A DNA stretch of 35,836 nucleotides, from NCBI GenBank assembly GCA_020057115.1, contig JAGVGJ010000034.1, forward strand, positions 1 to 35,836, given 5' to 3'. The stretch comes from Candidatus Omnitrophota bacterium. GTDB taxonomy: Bacteria > Omnitrophota > Gorgyraeia > 2-01-FULL-45-10. This document shows positions 9,063 through 17,637 of the stretch, piece after piece. The notes under the pieces are model-generated. The model ran no database searches. It was not told the origin of the DNA and saw nothing but the letters and a program-made list of their open reading frames with translations. A program made the position numbers and the translations under genes. The first letter of the stretch is position 1. Each line of letters starts with the position of its first letter.

Positions 9063-9683
9063 CTACTTGATATTTCTTATATCTGAATCTGGAATTAGCT
9101 TTATATTACCGGTTAATTTGGTAAATACAAGAGTCTTACAGGCTCTTTCTAAGGCCAAGGCCCTGAAGAATGCCTCTTTTATATCTTTTCCGACTACCAG
9201 TGCGCCGTGATTCTCCAATAAAACTCCGTTATGCCCGGCGATCGCCTTTCCTACCGCCTGGGCCAATAACTTGCTACCCGGAGTTATATATTTTATGACC
9301 GGTATCTCTCGGCGCATCGCGACAAGGAGCTCGTATGATATGAGCCCGACCTTGCCGCCCATCGAGGCGGCGACATTGCCGTATACCGGATGCGTATGGA
9401 CTACCGCGCCTATATCGCTACGCGCACTGTAACATGCAAGGTGCATCGGAAGCTCGATGCTGGAAGGCCGGCATGGCGAACCAAGCTCCTTCCCTGAGGC
9501 GATATCTATCTCTACATAATCACAGCCCATCGACTCCTTAAGCGATACGCCGCTCGCTTTCAGATATATGGCGCGGCCCAGCTTCGCGCTTATATTGCCG
9601 CCGGCATCGATAACAAGCCCCTCTTCGTATATCTTCTCGCCGTATTTTACGAGTTCTCTTTTAAGATCGCTTATGGCTTTCAT
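9063..9683 (-). CDS. Class II aldolase/adducin family protein (L-fuculose-phosphate aldolase-like)
   Basis: A zinc-dependent class II aldolase-fold enzyme of 206 residues from the ATG at 9683. A TTG at 9719 would add 12 residues but has no better ribosome binding site. Zinc ligands are visible as HTHP (H96, H98) and ENHG (H159), and the catalytic Glu is in SSIELPMH (E77). These positions and the length are close to those of E. coli FucA. LVIDAGGNISAKL near the N-terminus is the phosphate-binding loop typical of the family. Substrates in this family range from fuculose-1-phosphate and ribulose-5-phosphate to methylthioribulose-1-phosphate, so the exact substrate cannot be read from sequence. 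No sugar catabolic genes adjoin it. It is followed by the giant kinase promoter and is divergent from the SurA-like gene. Confidence 0.85.
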   Translation of the reverse strand: MKAISDLKRELVKYGEKIYEEGLVIDAGGNISAKLGRAIYLKASGVSLKESMGCDYVEIDIASGKELGSPCRPSSIELPMHLACYSARSDIGAVVHTHPVYGNVAASMGGKVGLISYELLVAMRREIPVIKYITPGSKLLAQAVGKAIAGHNGVLLENHGALVVGKDIKEAFFRALALERACKTLVFTKLTGNIKLIPDSDIRNIK

Positions 9684-9738
9684 TGGATTTAATTTAGCAT
9701 ACCCGGTAATCAATGTCAAATATTGCCAACTATTTCTC

Positions 9739-9767
9739 TTGTATTACCATATGTTATTAAATATAAT
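9739..9767 (+). promoter_or_regulatory. Sigma-70-like promoter for the SurA/PpiD-like gene
   Basis: TTGTAT (9739-9744), a 17-base spacer and a consensus TATAAT (9762-9767) lie in the divergent gap. The predicted transcript has a leader of about 58 bases before the ATG at 9832. Confidence 0.55.
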
Positions 9768-9831
9768 TAAGTCCAATAAACAAGGCATTCGGACAGAAAC
9801 TACAAAACAGTAAACTTGAAAGGGATAAAAG

Positions 9832-11037
9832 ATGCTGCAGCTCTTAAGGCATAAACATGTCTCAAAAATAATATTCTGGTCGCTTCTCATACTGATACTT
9901 CCGGCCTTCGTCCTCTGGGGAACGGGAAATATCGGAGGCTCCAAGAACAAGGGGCCCAGTTTCGTAGGCAAGATAGACGATAAGAAGGTGTCTTTCGGCG
10001 ATCTCGCCTCGAGCATCATGAGCATACGGAGCCAGATAATACTCAACTATTTCAACCAGCCGGATGCGCTGAACGCCCTGTTAAAGAGCAAACCATTCCT
10101 GGCTAGGCTCGCCTGGGACAGGATTATTATGCTCTCCGAAGCTAAGAAGAGCCATATAAAGGTTGCTGACAAGGAAGTCATAAATACGATAAAGTCCCAC
10201 CCCATCTTCAACAGAGGCGGAGGTTTCGACGACAAATTATACGAATACATATTGAGATACAATCTGGGTTTAAGCCCGCGCTCATTTGAAGAGACAATAA
10301 GACAGAGCGTCTCCATACAAAAACTTAATGACATGCTCACCAAAGACATCAAGGTCGATGACGCCGATATAGCGGCGCAGTACATGAGGGAGAACGGAAA
10401 GTACAAGATCTCCTATGTCCTGTTCGACTTGAAAGAGAAGCTCGACAAGGTGAATGTCACCGACGATATGGTCAAAGATTATTACGAGAAGAACAAGGCC
10501 AATATAGCCGTAACCCCTAAATCCGAGGGCGATAAGACGGCCCCGGCAAGGCCTGCGACATTCGACGAGGCCAGGGCCGACATAAAGAATTTCCTCACCG
10601 AGGGCGAGGCGAGGCGGTTGTCATTTAATGATTCTGCCGACGTATATAAGAAGATCTCCGAGACGATGGAGAAGGATAAGCTATCTTTTGAGGATGCAGC
10701 CGCAAAGCTCGGCCTCAAGATGTCCCAGACCGACTTTATTTCGAGGACAGATAAGGTCGAAGAGATAGGCGAGGCGCCGGTCCTTGCTGAAGCGCTCATG
10801 GTCTTAAAGGTCGGCGAGATGTCGAAGCCTATCCCCTCCAGGAACGGCGTCATCATAATCAAGATCGTCGAGACCGCCAAGATGGACGAGGAGAAGTTCA
10901 AAGCCGCGAAGGATGAGTATGCCAAGAAGGCCCTTGAGGTGAAGAAGAACCGGTATCTCGAAGATTGGCTAAGGGGCCTTGAGGTGAAGACGGTGCTCAA
11001 TATCGATTTTAATGATTACGACAAATATTATCAGTAG
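9832..11037 (+). CDS. SurA/PpiD-like peptidyl-prolyl isomerase, membrane-anchored chaperone
   Basis: A 401-residue protein with a short basic N-terminus and one transmembrane anchor (about residues 12-31, IIFWSLLILILPAFVLWG), after which the protein should be periplasmic. Residues of about 45-190 form a helical SurA-N-type chaperone domain starting VGKIDDKKVSFGDLA. Residues of about 285-360 show a parvulin-like core ending EALMVLKVGEMSKPIPSRNG, the usual C-terminal half of a PpiC domain. The order anchor, SurA-N, parvulin resembles PpiD, which helps newly exported outer-membrane and periplasmic proteins leave the translocon. The linker of about 195-285 contains a Pro/Ala/Lys-rich insertion. 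GGGATAAAAG upstream of ATG acts as the ribosome binding site. It is one of few plus-strand genes and converges on the radical SAM gene with 17 bases between stops. No distinct terminator is visible there. Confidence 0.85.
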   Translation: MLQLLRHKHVSKIIFWSLLILILPAFVLWGTGNIGGSKNKGPSFVGKIDDKKVSFGDLASSIMSIRSQIILNYFNQPDALNALLKSKPFLARLAWDRIIMLSEAKKSHIKVADKEVINTIKSHPIFNRGGGFDDKLYEYILRYNLGLSPRSFEETIRQSVSIQKLNDMLTKDIKVDDADIAAQYMRENGKYKISYVLFDLKEKLDKVNVTDDMVKDYYEKNKANIAVTPKSEGDKTAPARPATFDEARADIKNFLTEGEARRLSFNDSADVYKKISETMEKDKLSFEDAAAKLGLKMSQTDFISRTDKVEEIGEAPVLAEALMVLKVGEMSKPIPSRNGVIIIKIVETAKMDEEKFKAAKDEYAKKALEVKKNRYLEDWLRGLEVKTVLNIDFNDYDKYYQ

Positions 11038-11054
11038 GCTTGCAGCATTTCACG

Positions 11055-11906
11055 TCACATATTGCCGAGATAAACATGCTTGAGGCGCCTCTTCGCGATA
11101 CGCTCTGCCATCTTGAGCGTCTCTACGGGCGTAGGCGGAAGGTCCATCTTGTAGCACGGGAAATATCGTGAAAAGTGCAGCGGCGTTTCAGGCCCTGTGT
11201 TATCACATATCCAGTCGACCATCTTCTTTATCTCTTCCTCGGAATCGTTCAGGGTGGGTATTATCAGGTTGGTGAGCTCCACATGGCAGGATCTTGCCGA
11301 TCTCTTTATGACCTGAAGGACCGGCTCGAGCCTTCCTTTACAAATCTTCTTATAAAAATCGTCGTTAAATGACTTTATGTCTATATTCATCGCGTCGATC
11401 AGGGGCAGCATCTCTTCCAGCGGCCCCATGTTTACGTAGCCGTTCGTCACAAGCACGTTCTTCAGCCCATTATTCTGGGCGAGCCTGGCCGTATCGAGGA
11501 CGAACTCATACCATATGAAAGGCTCGTTATAGGTATATGCTATGCCGAACGAGCCGAGCTCTTTTGTCTTGGCTACGGCCTCTTCCGGCGTCATGTCCTT
11601 TGCGGGAGGATCCAATTCCTGTGATATGTGCCAGTTCTGGCAGAAGTCGCAATGGAAATTGCAGCCCTTAGTGCCGAGGGAGAGTATGTATTCGCCGGGA
11701 TGGTAACGGTAAAGCGGTTTCTTTTCTATGGGGTCTAGAGATATGGCTGTGGCCTTGCCGTAGATCTCACTGTACAGGATACCGGCCCTGTTCACCCTTA
11801 CGCCGCAGGAACCTCGTTTCGATTCCTGGATGACGCAATTATACGGGCAGAGGCGGCATTGGACTTTATTGCTGTTGAGCTTCTCGTAATAAAGTGCTTC
11901 CTTCAC
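11055..11906 (-). CDS. amrS: AmmeMemoRadiSam-system radical SAM enzyme (AmrS, PflA-like)
   Basis: A 283-residue radical SAM protein with the 4Fe-4S/SAM motif C82-x3-C86-x2-C89 in KGCNFHCDFCQNW. It carries an N-terminal cysteine set (C17, C20, C24, C34; CRLCPYNCVIQ) characteristic of the AmrS branch of pyruvate-formate-lyase-activating-like enzymes. Further family marks are YRYHPGEYILSLGTKGC, AYTYNEPFIWYE and LTNLIIPTLNDS. AmrS proteins typically occur with AmrA (AMMECR1) and AmrB (Memo), but neither is in the window, and the reaction is not firmly established for the family. Translation starts at GTG, 16 bases after nrdR, so it is co-transcribed with nrdR and the TPR gene. The protein is slightly shorter than many AmrS proteins, which are nearer 330 residues. 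Confidence 0.88.
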   Translation of the reverse strand: MKEALYYEKLNSNKVQCRLCPYNCVIQESKRGSCGVRVNRAGILYSEIYGKATAISLDPIEKKPLYRYHPGEYILSLGTKGCNFHCDFCQNWHISQELDPPAKDMTPEEAVAKTKELGSFGIAYTYNEPFIWYEFVLDTARLAQNNGLKNVLVTNGYVNMGPLEEMLPLIDAMNIDIKSFNDDFYKKICKGRLEPVLQVIKRSARSCHVELTNLIIPTLNDSEEEIKKMVDWICDNTGPETPLHFSRYFPCYKMDLPPTPVETLKMAERIAKRRLKHVYLGNM

Positions 11907-11922
11907 GAGTGACCTTGGGTAT

Positions 11923-12372
11923 TTATCTGAGGAATTTCTTGATTTCCTTCATGAATTGACCGACATCTCTGAACTGCCTGTAGACTGAGGCAAATCTTAC
12001 ATATGCGATCTCGTCGAGGTCGTGCAGGTGTTTCATAACGCTCTCTCCTATCTCCTGCGAGGCGACCTCCCTGTCATGCTTTCTTTCAATAGAGCGCTCT
12101 ATCTCTTCGACTATCCTTTCGATCCGTTTCATGCTTACAGGGCGTTTTTCGCAGGCGACGAATATGCCCTTCATGAGCTTCTCCCTATCGAAAGGCTCGC
12201 GCCGGCCGTCCTTCTTTATTACCATGAGCGGTATGCGCTCTACGTATTCATACGTCGTGAAACGCCTCTTGCATTTAAGGCATTCGCGCCTGCGCCGAAC
12301 GCTTGAAGCATTCTTCGATATGCGTGAATCTATGACGCTGTCATTCTTTGAACCGCAATAAGGGCATCTCAT
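11923..12372 (-). CDS. nrdR: Transcriptional repressor NrdR
   Basis: A 149-residue regulator that binds NrdR boxes and represses ribonucleotide reductase genes when its ATP-cone is loaded with dATP and ATP. The N-terminal zinc ribbon is complete (MRCPYCGSKNDSVIDSR and CLKCKRRFTTYEYVER). The ATP-cone begins at VIKKDGRREPFDREKLMKG, and the C-terminal half ends VYRQFRDVGQFMKEIKKF. Length and motif order are canonical. It sits 3 bases after the TPR gene and 16 before amrS. No ribonucleotide reductase gene is in the window, although a dCMP deaminase lies about 3.5 kb away. I did not see a convincing pair of NrdR boxes here. Confidence 0.96.
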   Translation of the reverse strand: MRCPYCGSKNDSVIDSRISKNASSVRRRRECLKCKRRFTTYEYVERIPLMVIKKDGRREPFDREKLMKGIFVACEKRPVSMKRIERIVEEIERSIERKHDREVASQEIGESVMKHLHDLDEIAYVRFASVYRQFRDVGQFMKEIKKFLR

Positions 12373-12375
12373 GTT

Positions 12376-13440
12376 CTACTTCTCCCTCTTCGACTCTTTC
12401 TTAAGGGCTCTTAGGAAATCCGGATGGAGCTTGAAATCATAGATTTGCGCCTGGTGGACATCCTTCCAGCTCTTGTCGTATTCCTTCAGATAATAATAAG
12501 CGATGGCCCTGTTCGGATAGACCCTGACGAACTTAGGGTCTATCTTGAGCGCCATTGAAAAATCCTCCGCGGCATTCTTATAATCGCTCTTCTGCCCGTA
12601 GAAATATCCGCGCGTGGCATAGATATTGGCATTAGCGGGGATAAGCTCTACGACCGTCGATATGTCGATTATGGCTTCGTCGATCTTCCCCTTCTTGGCA
12701 TACATGGCAGCCCTGCTCTGATATGCCGCGGCAAGCTTAGGATCGCAATCTATGGCCTTCGTGAAATCATCTATGGCTTTATCGAGATCGTCCCTCTGCG
12801 CGTAGAGCGTGCCTCTTGACATATAGGCTTCAGTCAGTTTAGGGTCAAGTGAGAGCGCTTTGGAGAAATCATCTATGGCCTTAGCGCTGCTCTTCTCCAT
12901 CGCATAAAGAAGGCCCCGGTTAAGATACGCGTCTACGGACTTGGGGTCGATGTTTATCGCTTTTCCGAAATCATATATCGCGAGCGAACGGTAACCGTCC
13001 TTGGCCCGGATGATGCCGCGCCTAAGATAGACCTCCGCATTATTAGGGTCTATGTCGAGCGCCCTATTAAAATCACTAAGCGCCTGACCGAACTCGCCCT
13101 TTTTCGAATAGACTGTTCCTCTCTGGTAATATACCTTTGATAATAATTTTATCGCGCTATTAAAATCTAGTATGGCCTTATCTAGATCTCCCTTGGCTTC
13201 ATAGGCGACCCCGCGGCTGAAATATGTCACCGGATCCAGGGGGTTCTGCTTTATCTCGTGATTAAATTTTTCTATCGCCTCATCATACATGCCCTTGTCA
13301 AAGTAGTCCTTGCCTTTATATATCGTCTCGCCTGACAAATCCCCGACCTGCTCGGCCGAATGGGCAAGCCCCGCGGCGAAGAGCGCCGACACGAGGACGA
13401 GAATACCGAGGAGTGAAAAACCCGTACATCTGGATCTCAT
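12376..13440 (-). CDS. Secreted tetratricopeptide-repeat protein
   Basis: A 354-residue protein with a signal peptide (residues 1-28, hydrophobic GILVLVSALFAAGLAHS followed by AEQ). Almost the whole mature part is made of about nine TPR units of 34 residues, each with the A-x-x-D/Y-F-x-x-A-I-x-x-D-P-x-x consensus (for example AYMSRGTLYAQRDDLDKAID). The repeats are unusually regular and well conserved among themselves, suggesting recent internal duplication. TPR arrays mediate protein-protein contacts. A periplasmic or outer-membrane scaffold role is likely, but no partner can be named. The gene lies between the site-2 protease (64 bases upstream) and nrdR (3 bases downstream), so it is probably part of one transcript. 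Confidence 0.88.
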   Translation of the reverse strand: MRSRCTGFSLLGILVLVSALFAAGLAHSAEQVGDLSGETIYKGKDYFDKGMYDEAIEKFNHEIKQNPLDPVTYFSRGVAYEAKGDLDKAILDFNSAIKLLSKVYYQRGTVYSKKGEFGQALSDFNRALDIDPNNAEVYLRRGIIRAKDGYRSLAIYDFGKAINIDPKSVDAYLNRGLLYAMEKSSAKAIDDFSKALSLDPKLTEAYMSRGTLYAQRDDLDKAIDDFTKAIDCDPKLAAAYQSRAAMYAKKGKIDEAIIDISTVVELIPANANIYATRGYFYGQKSDYKNAAEDFSMALKIDPKFVRVYPNRAIAYYYLKEYDKSWKDVHQAQIYDFKLHPDFLRALKKESKREK

Positions 13441-13504
13441 GTTAAGGACCTCCTTTTATGAGCTTTGGACTGCTTTCAAGATACCGCATATTTATATGAT
13501 TATT

Positions 13505-14143
13505 TCACATCTTGCCGATAAAATGCAATACATTTCCGATGGCAAATATGATGAGGCGCTCCATGATGTTTATCACCGGATCCAGGAGCCCTGAAAATAT
13601 AAGCCCAAAGAGTATGAGCATGCCATAGGGCTCAAGACGCATGAGAAGGATCTGGGCCCTCTGAGGCAGCGCGCCCAAAAGCATCCTCGAACCGTCTAGC
13701 GGCGGTATAGGCATCAGATTGAGCGCGCCGAGCAGTATATTTATCCTGGCCAGTATCAGGAGTATCGAGGCCGGGAGATCATTTGAGGTAAAAAAATTAT
13801 AATGGAGCAGGAATAGCGCGGCCGTCGCGATCAATATGTTCATGAGGCATCCGGAAAAGGAGACCAGCACGAGCCCTAGACGCAGATTCTTGAGTTTCGC
13901 GTAATTTACAGGGACCGGCTTCGCCCATCCGAAGCCTATAAGAAGCAGCGCGAGAGTCCCTATCGGATCGAGATGTTTGAGCGGATTAAGCGATAACCTT
14001 CCCGCGTTCTTAGCCGTGTCATCTCCCAGCGCGCAGGCCATCCACCCGTGCGCCACCTCGTGCAATATCACGGAATAAAGAAGCGGCACCGTGAGTATGA
14101 TAAAAGTTATCGGCTCTTTAAATAAAAGCGTTATGAGGACCAT
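13505..14143 (-). CDS. Site-2 protease family membrane metallopeptidase (M50)
   Basis: A 212-residue integral membrane protein with about five hydrophobic segments. The zinc site H28-E29-x2-H32 lies in ILHEVAHGWMA inside the first helix, and the third ligand D150 lies in NLMPIPPLDGSR, the signature of the small SpoIVFB-like M50B group. GRLSLNPLKHLDPIGT after the first helix is also typical. There is no PDZ or CBS domain, so this is the minimal version. Such proteases cut transmembrane substrates such as anti-sigma factors, but none is evident nearby. The ATG at 14143 has only a weak purine-rich upstream region. It is the first gene of the segment that continues into the TPR gene, nrdR and amrS. 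Confidence 0.92.
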   Translation of the reverse strand: MVLITLLFKEPITFIILTVPLLYSVILHEVAHGWMACALGDDTAKNAGRLSLNPLKHLDPIGTLALLLIGFGWAKPVPVNYAKLKNLRLGLVLVSFSGCLMNILIATAALFLLHYNFFTSNDLPASILLILARINILLGALNLMPIPPLDGSRMLLGALPQRAQILLMRLEPYGMLILFGLIFSGLLDPVINIMERLIIFAIGNVLHFIGKM

Positions 14144-14179
14144 ATGTCCATTTCGACCTGTTTAAAATCCGATTAATTG

Positions 14180-14210
14180 AAAGAGGGCGCTTTTTTAAAG
14201 CGCCCTCTTT
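14180..14210 (-). terminator. Intrinsic terminator-like hairpin after the DUF3332 gene
   Basis: A perfect 14-base inverted repeat, AAAGAGGGCGCTTT (14180-14193) and its complement (14197-14210), with a 3-base loop. It lies 26 bases past the stop of the DUF3332 lipoprotein gene and before the M50 gene. The T/A flanks are short on both sides, so it may work in either direction. Confidence 0.75.
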
Positions 14211-14235
14211 TATGATATGCTGCTTCGATGAACAT

Positions 14236-14787
14236 TTATTTTTTTGCAAGGACATTCCCGAGCTTGCGCGTCTTGGCTATCTGGACAGCCTCAGGCGTAA
14301 AGTATTTCGCGATCTTGCCTTTAGCGTCATAAAGCGCAACGCCTCCGCTGGCGTCCTTAGAAGCGGAAGAGACGATATTACCGTCCTTATCCTTTATCAT
14401 CGCTCTTTCGCCGTCTTTGGCGAGAATGAATGACGAAACAGGAGTGACGCCTTTGAATATATCTACGTCTATTGTATCGGTATTTTTATCATGCGTCATG
14501 ACCGCCCTGTAATCTCCTGCCATGGCGACCCTTGTAAGCTTCTCGCCTTGGGCCGACTTCATCGGATTCTCCTCGGTCCAGAATTCTATGCTGTTAAATA
14601 TGATCGAATCCGCCAGTATGGCGATGACATATACCGGGATATAGGCGCAGACAAGGAAGACTATCTCGTCGACCCATTTATTCTCTATGCTTCTGTGGAA
14701 TTTGTACACTTTTCTGGTAAGCTCGAAAGAGCCGGTACATCCGGAAAGCATTACCGCTATGAGCACGAGTGCTATAAGTTTCCTCAT
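14236..14787 (-). CDS. DUF3332 family lipoprotein
   Basis: A 183-residue protein with a lipoprotein signal peptide (MRKLIALVLIAVMLSGC; lipobox LSGC with lipidated C17). The family mark FELTRKVYKFHRSIENKW follows, then one membrane segment (FLVCAYIPVYVIAILADSI) and SIEFWTEENP. This arrangement matches DUF3332 proteins, which are widespread lipoproteins of unknown function. The C-terminal half contains two short DK-D-G type segments (IKDKDGNIV, LYDAKGKIA) that look like beta-hairpins. The gene has its own TTGCCA-17-TATAAT promoter and is closed by a strong hairpin, so it is probably monocistronic. The ribosome binding site AGGAGGAAGG is close to consensus. Confidence 0.85.
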   Translation of the reverse strand: MRKLIALVLIAVMLSGCTGSFELTRKVYKFHRSIENKWVDEIVFLVCAYIPVYVIAILADSIIFNSIEFWTEENPMKSAQGEKLTRVAMAGDYRAVMTHDKNTDTIDVDIFKGVTPVSSFILAKDGERAMIKDKDGNIVSSASKDASGGVALYDAKGKIAKYFTPEAVQIAKTRKLGNVLAKK

Positions 14788-14850
14788 CCTTCCTCCTATT
14801 TTTTAGGCCTCGGACAAAGGCCGTCGGTAAATAAATTTATATGCTGATGT

Positions 14851-14879
14851 ATTATATTAGAACGCTTCTTCGATGGCAA
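14851..14879 (-). promoter_or_regulatory. Sigma-70-like promoter for the DUF3332 gene
   Basis: TTGCCA (14874-14879), a 17-base spacer and a consensus TATAAT (14851-14856) on the minus strand. The leader of about 55 bases includes a small GGCCT/AGGCC hairpin ahead of the ribosome binding site. Confidence 0.55.
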
Positions 14880-14924
14880 GATATTTTAAAGACCCTGCTA
14901 AAGAGATCTTCACCTTTTCATATC

Positions 14925-15890
14925 TTAGCGCGCAGCATCTTCTTTGAGCCAGGCCGACCAGGTGGTTTTAAAAGCGTCCTTATTATTCTTGCAGTATTTA
15001 TAGAAATCTTTTATGAACTTCGCGCGCTTTTCGGCATATTCGCGCTTCCATGGAACGCTGGTCTTCGTCGAGCGCAGGTCCATCCCTCCCAGAAGCCATT
15101 GCCTGCGGATTATGTCGTCGAAAGAGACGCTCCTGGCGTTGCGCATCATGTCATACATGGCAAGAAACGTGGTAGTCCTGCCGTCACCCGCCTCGCAATG
15201 CACATGAAGCCGCATGTCCTTATCCTTGCCGAGAGACCTTACAAGTTTTATGAACCTGTCGGTCTGCTTGTTGGACGGCCGCATATAGTCTGGGACCGGA
15301 AGGCGCACGTAATATAATCCGAGCTCTTCGCACAGCTCCCTCTCGGTGGAGGCGGTATGGACCTTTAGCGTGACCGGATCCGTGCCCCTTTTAAGCCCGC
15401 CTGGATTATTCGGGGAAGTCAGGGCATAGGCCTTGACAGCCCTGGTCTGGAGGAGGGCGTTCAGTCTTTCTTTCTCGTCGAACTCTATCTCTTCAAGCGA
15501 CTTACCCCAGTTCAGCTGGTCCCTTCCCTGGTACCAGCTTACGGGAAGGCCGTTGACAAGGCCGTGCGACTCCTGCCTTAAGTCCACCACCATGATCCTG
15601 CTATTCTTGAACCTCTCTCTCAGCGCTTCGAGGTTCACCCTGCCGAACTGGGCGCTGCCGGATATGTTCAAAGAGGAGAGGCCTGTTCTCGAGGGCACTT
15701 TCGAGGCATCTTTTATCGTGTGGAATTTGCCGTTCATGGTCCTGAAGTTGCGCAAGAATGTCACGTCCTTGCCGCGCCAGTCGTGGACGAGCCAGACGGG
15801 CAGCTTGGATCCTTCGGCAGAGAATACCGGCGCTGCCGTGATGAGCATCACGGAAATTATGAACAATAAGGGTGATCGGTTTATGCGCAT
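14925..15890 (-). CDS. Secreted PTP-like phytase / inositol-polyphosphate phosphatase
   Basis: A 321-residue protein with a signal peptide (hydrophobic LLFIISVMLITAAPVFS, mature part from about AEGS). The fold is the cysteine-dependent PTP-like phytase: P-loop H231-C232-E-A-G-D-G-R238-T, the segment VDLRQESHGLVNGLPVSWY and the stretch LPVPDYMRPS with a likely general acid (D201). These segments parallel Selenomonas PhyA and related inositol hexakisphosphatases and bacterial effector phosphatases. The catalytic Cys and Arg are present. The residue before the last Gly of the loop is Asp (AGDGR) where a hydrophobic residue is more usual. It should act in the periplasm or outside the cell, removing phosphate from phytate or phosphorylated proteins. 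It is the last gene of the purine-operon run, 14 bases after the deaminase gene, an unexpected companion. Confidence 0.82.
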   Translation of the reverse strand: MRINRSPLLFIISVMLITAAPVFSAEGSKLPVWLVHDWRGKDVTFLRNFRTMNGKFHTIKDASKVPSRTGLSSLNISGSAQFGRVNLEALRERFKNSRIMVVDLRQESHGLVNGLPVSWYQGRDQLNWGKSLEEIEFDEKERLNALLQTRAVKAYALTSPNNPGGLKRGTDPVTLKVHTASTERELCEELGLYYVRLPVPDYMRPSNKQTDRFIKLVRSLGKDKDMRLHVHCEAGDGRTTTFLAMYDMMRNARSVSFDDIIRRQWLLGGMDLRSTKTSVPWKREYAEKRAKFIKDFYKYCKNNKDAFKTTWSAWLKEDAAR

Positions 15891-15904
15891 CTATATCTTG
15901 GGGA

Positions 15905-16372
15905 TTATTTTACGACCATGACCTTTACGCCGGCTTCTTTAAGAAGTTCCTTTGAAAGTTTGTCGGGATAATCGCCTTTTATGACGATATCCGTTATGCC
16001 GGCGTTTATTATCATCTTGGCGCAGATGATGCACGGCTGGGTCGTGCAGTATAGGCTTGAGCCTTTAAGGCTGGTGCCATGGAGCGCCGCCTGCAGGAAT
16101 GCATTCTGCTCGGCATGAAGCCCGCGGCAGAGTTCATGTCTCTGGCCCGAAGGGATATTAAGCTTTATCCTGATGCATCCGGTCTGGCTGCAATGCCTTA
16201 CCTTCGAAGGGGCGCCGTTATATCCTGTTGCGAGTATCTTCTTGTCGCGCACAAGGACGGCCCCCACCCTTCGCCTCAGGCATGTGGACCGCGTCGAGAC
16301 AAGACCGGCGATACTTAAGAAATAGTCATTCCAGGATGGGCGATCTAGTTTCGTCGTTCGTTTTTTTGCCAT
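15905..16372 (-). CDS. dCMP/cytidine deaminase family enzyme (ComEB-like)
   Basis: A 155-residue zinc deaminase. The catalytic motif H86-A-E88 lies in LHAEQNAF, and the zinc cysteines C114 and C117 in [11 protein letters not shown] second cysteine/histidine set (HCSQTGC and HELCRG) corresponds to the structural zinc site of dCMP deaminases. The opening [31 protein letters not shown] is typical of ComEB-type enzymes, which convert dCMP to dUMP for thymidylate synthesis; a family member acting on another cytidine nucleotide is possible. The gene follows glyA by 2 bases. Serine hydroxymethyltransferase supplies the methylene-folate used by thymidylate synthase, so the pairing makes metabolic sense. 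Confidence 0.9.
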   Translation of the reverse strand: MAKKRTTKLDRPSWNDYFLSIAGLVSTRSTCLRRRVGAVLVRDKKILATGYNGAPSKVRHCSQTGCIRIKLNIPSGQRHELCRGLHAEQNAFLQAALHGTSLKGSSLYCTTQPCIICAKMIINAGITDIVIKGDYPDKLSKELLKEAGVKVMVVK

Positions 16373-16374
16373 CG

Positions 16375-17637
16375 TTACTCCTTTTCGAGCCTTCTTACCA
16401 AGTCTTTATACAAGGGGAATTTTTTTACAAGGGCGATGACTTCGCCCTTTACCTCTTCGGTCACGTTTTCATCGTTAGGCGCGTTCAGCACTCTGTCTAT
16501 CAGGCGGGCGATCACCTTCATCTCTTGTTCTTTCATACCGCGGGTCGTAACGGCAGGCGTGCCGATACGGATACCGCTGGTAACAAAAGGCGATTTGGCG
16601 TCGAAAGGTATGAGGTTCTTATTGACAGTGATGTTCGCCTTATCGAGCACTGATGCGGCTTCTTTGCCGGATACGTTCTTTCCGGTAACGTCCACAAGGA
16701 AGAGATGCGTGTCTGTGCCTTTTGTCACTACCCGGTATCCGGCCTTCGCCATCTCCTCCGATAATGTCCTGGCATTCTTCAATATCTGCTCCTGGTATGT
16801 CTTGAACTGCGGCTGGAGCGCTTCCTTCAAGCATACGGCCTTTGCAGCTATGACATGCATGAGCGGCCCGCCCTGAATGCCTGGGAACACTTCGCTGTCG
16901 ACCTTCTTGGCGAACTCTTTCTTGCACATGACCATGCCGCCGCGCGGACCCCTCAAAGTCTTGTGCGTGGTCGTGGTAACGAATTCCGCATACGGGACCG
17001 GGCTTTCATGCAGGCCAGCGGCAACGAGACCGGCTATATGCGCTATGTCCACGAACAGGAATGCGCCTACGGAATCGGCGATCCCGCGGAATTTTTTGAA
17101 ATCCATCGCGCGGGGATAAGCCGATGCCCCGGCGACTATCATCTTGGGCTTGTGCTCTTTCGCGAGCGCGGCTATCTGATCATAATCAAGCATCTCTGTG
17201 TTCTGGTCGACCCCGTACGGGATGATCTTGTAGAACGTGCCCGAAAAGTTGTGCGGGTGGCCGTGCGAAAGGTGTCCACCGCAGGCAAGGCTCATGGCGA
17301 GGACCGTGTCGCCGGGCTTCAGCATGGAGAAATACGGCACCATGTTCGCCTGCGTCCCTGAATGCGGCTGGACATTCACGTGCTCGGCCCTGAATAGCTC
17401 TTTGGCCCGTTCGATGGCAAGGGTCTCGACCTTGTCGACATTATGACAGCCATTGTACCACCTGGCGCTGGGATAACCTTCGGCGTATTTATTCGTGAGG
17501 CATGAGCCCTGCGCCTCGAGCACGGCTTCGCTCACGAAATTCTCGCTGGCTATGAGCTCGAGATTGTCGTTCTCGCGCCTGGTCTCGTCCAGGATCGCCT
17601 GGTAAACTTCAGGATCACATTTTTTGAGATTGATCAT
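16375..17637 (-). CDS. glyA: Serine hydroxymethyltransferase
   Basis: 420 residues, the normal bacterial length. The enzyme interconverts serine and glycine while charging tetrahydrofolate with a methylene group, feeding purine and thymidylate synthesis. The PLP-binding lysine K226 is in [14 protein letters not shown]. Other hallmarks are [44 protein letters not shown] and [20 protein letters not shown]. The start codon lies 23 bases inside the end of rpiB, indicating translational coupling. The order tsaC-ywlE-rpiB-glyA matches the conserved cluster in Bacillus subtilis. Confidence 0.98.
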   Translation of the reverse strand: MINLKKCDPEVYQAILDETRRENDNLELIASENFVSEAVLEAQGSCLTNKYAEGYPSARWYNGCHNVDKVETLAIERAKELFRAEHVNVQPHSGTQANMVPYFSMLKPGDTVLAMSLACGGHLSHGHPHNFSGTFYKIIPYGVDQNTEMLDYDQIAALAKEHKPKMIVAGASAYPRAMDFKKFRGIADSVGAFLFVDIAHIAGLVAAGLHESPVPYAEFVTTTTHKTLRGPRGGMVMCKKEFAKKVDSEVFPGIQGGPLMHVIAAKAVCLKEALQPQFKTYQEQILKNARTLSEEMAKAGYRVVTKGTDTHLFLVDVTGKNVSGKEAASVLDKANITVNKNLIPFDAKSPFVTSGIRIGTPAVTTRGMKEQEMKVIARLIDRVLNAPNDENVTEEVKGEVIALVKKFPLYKDLVRRLEKE

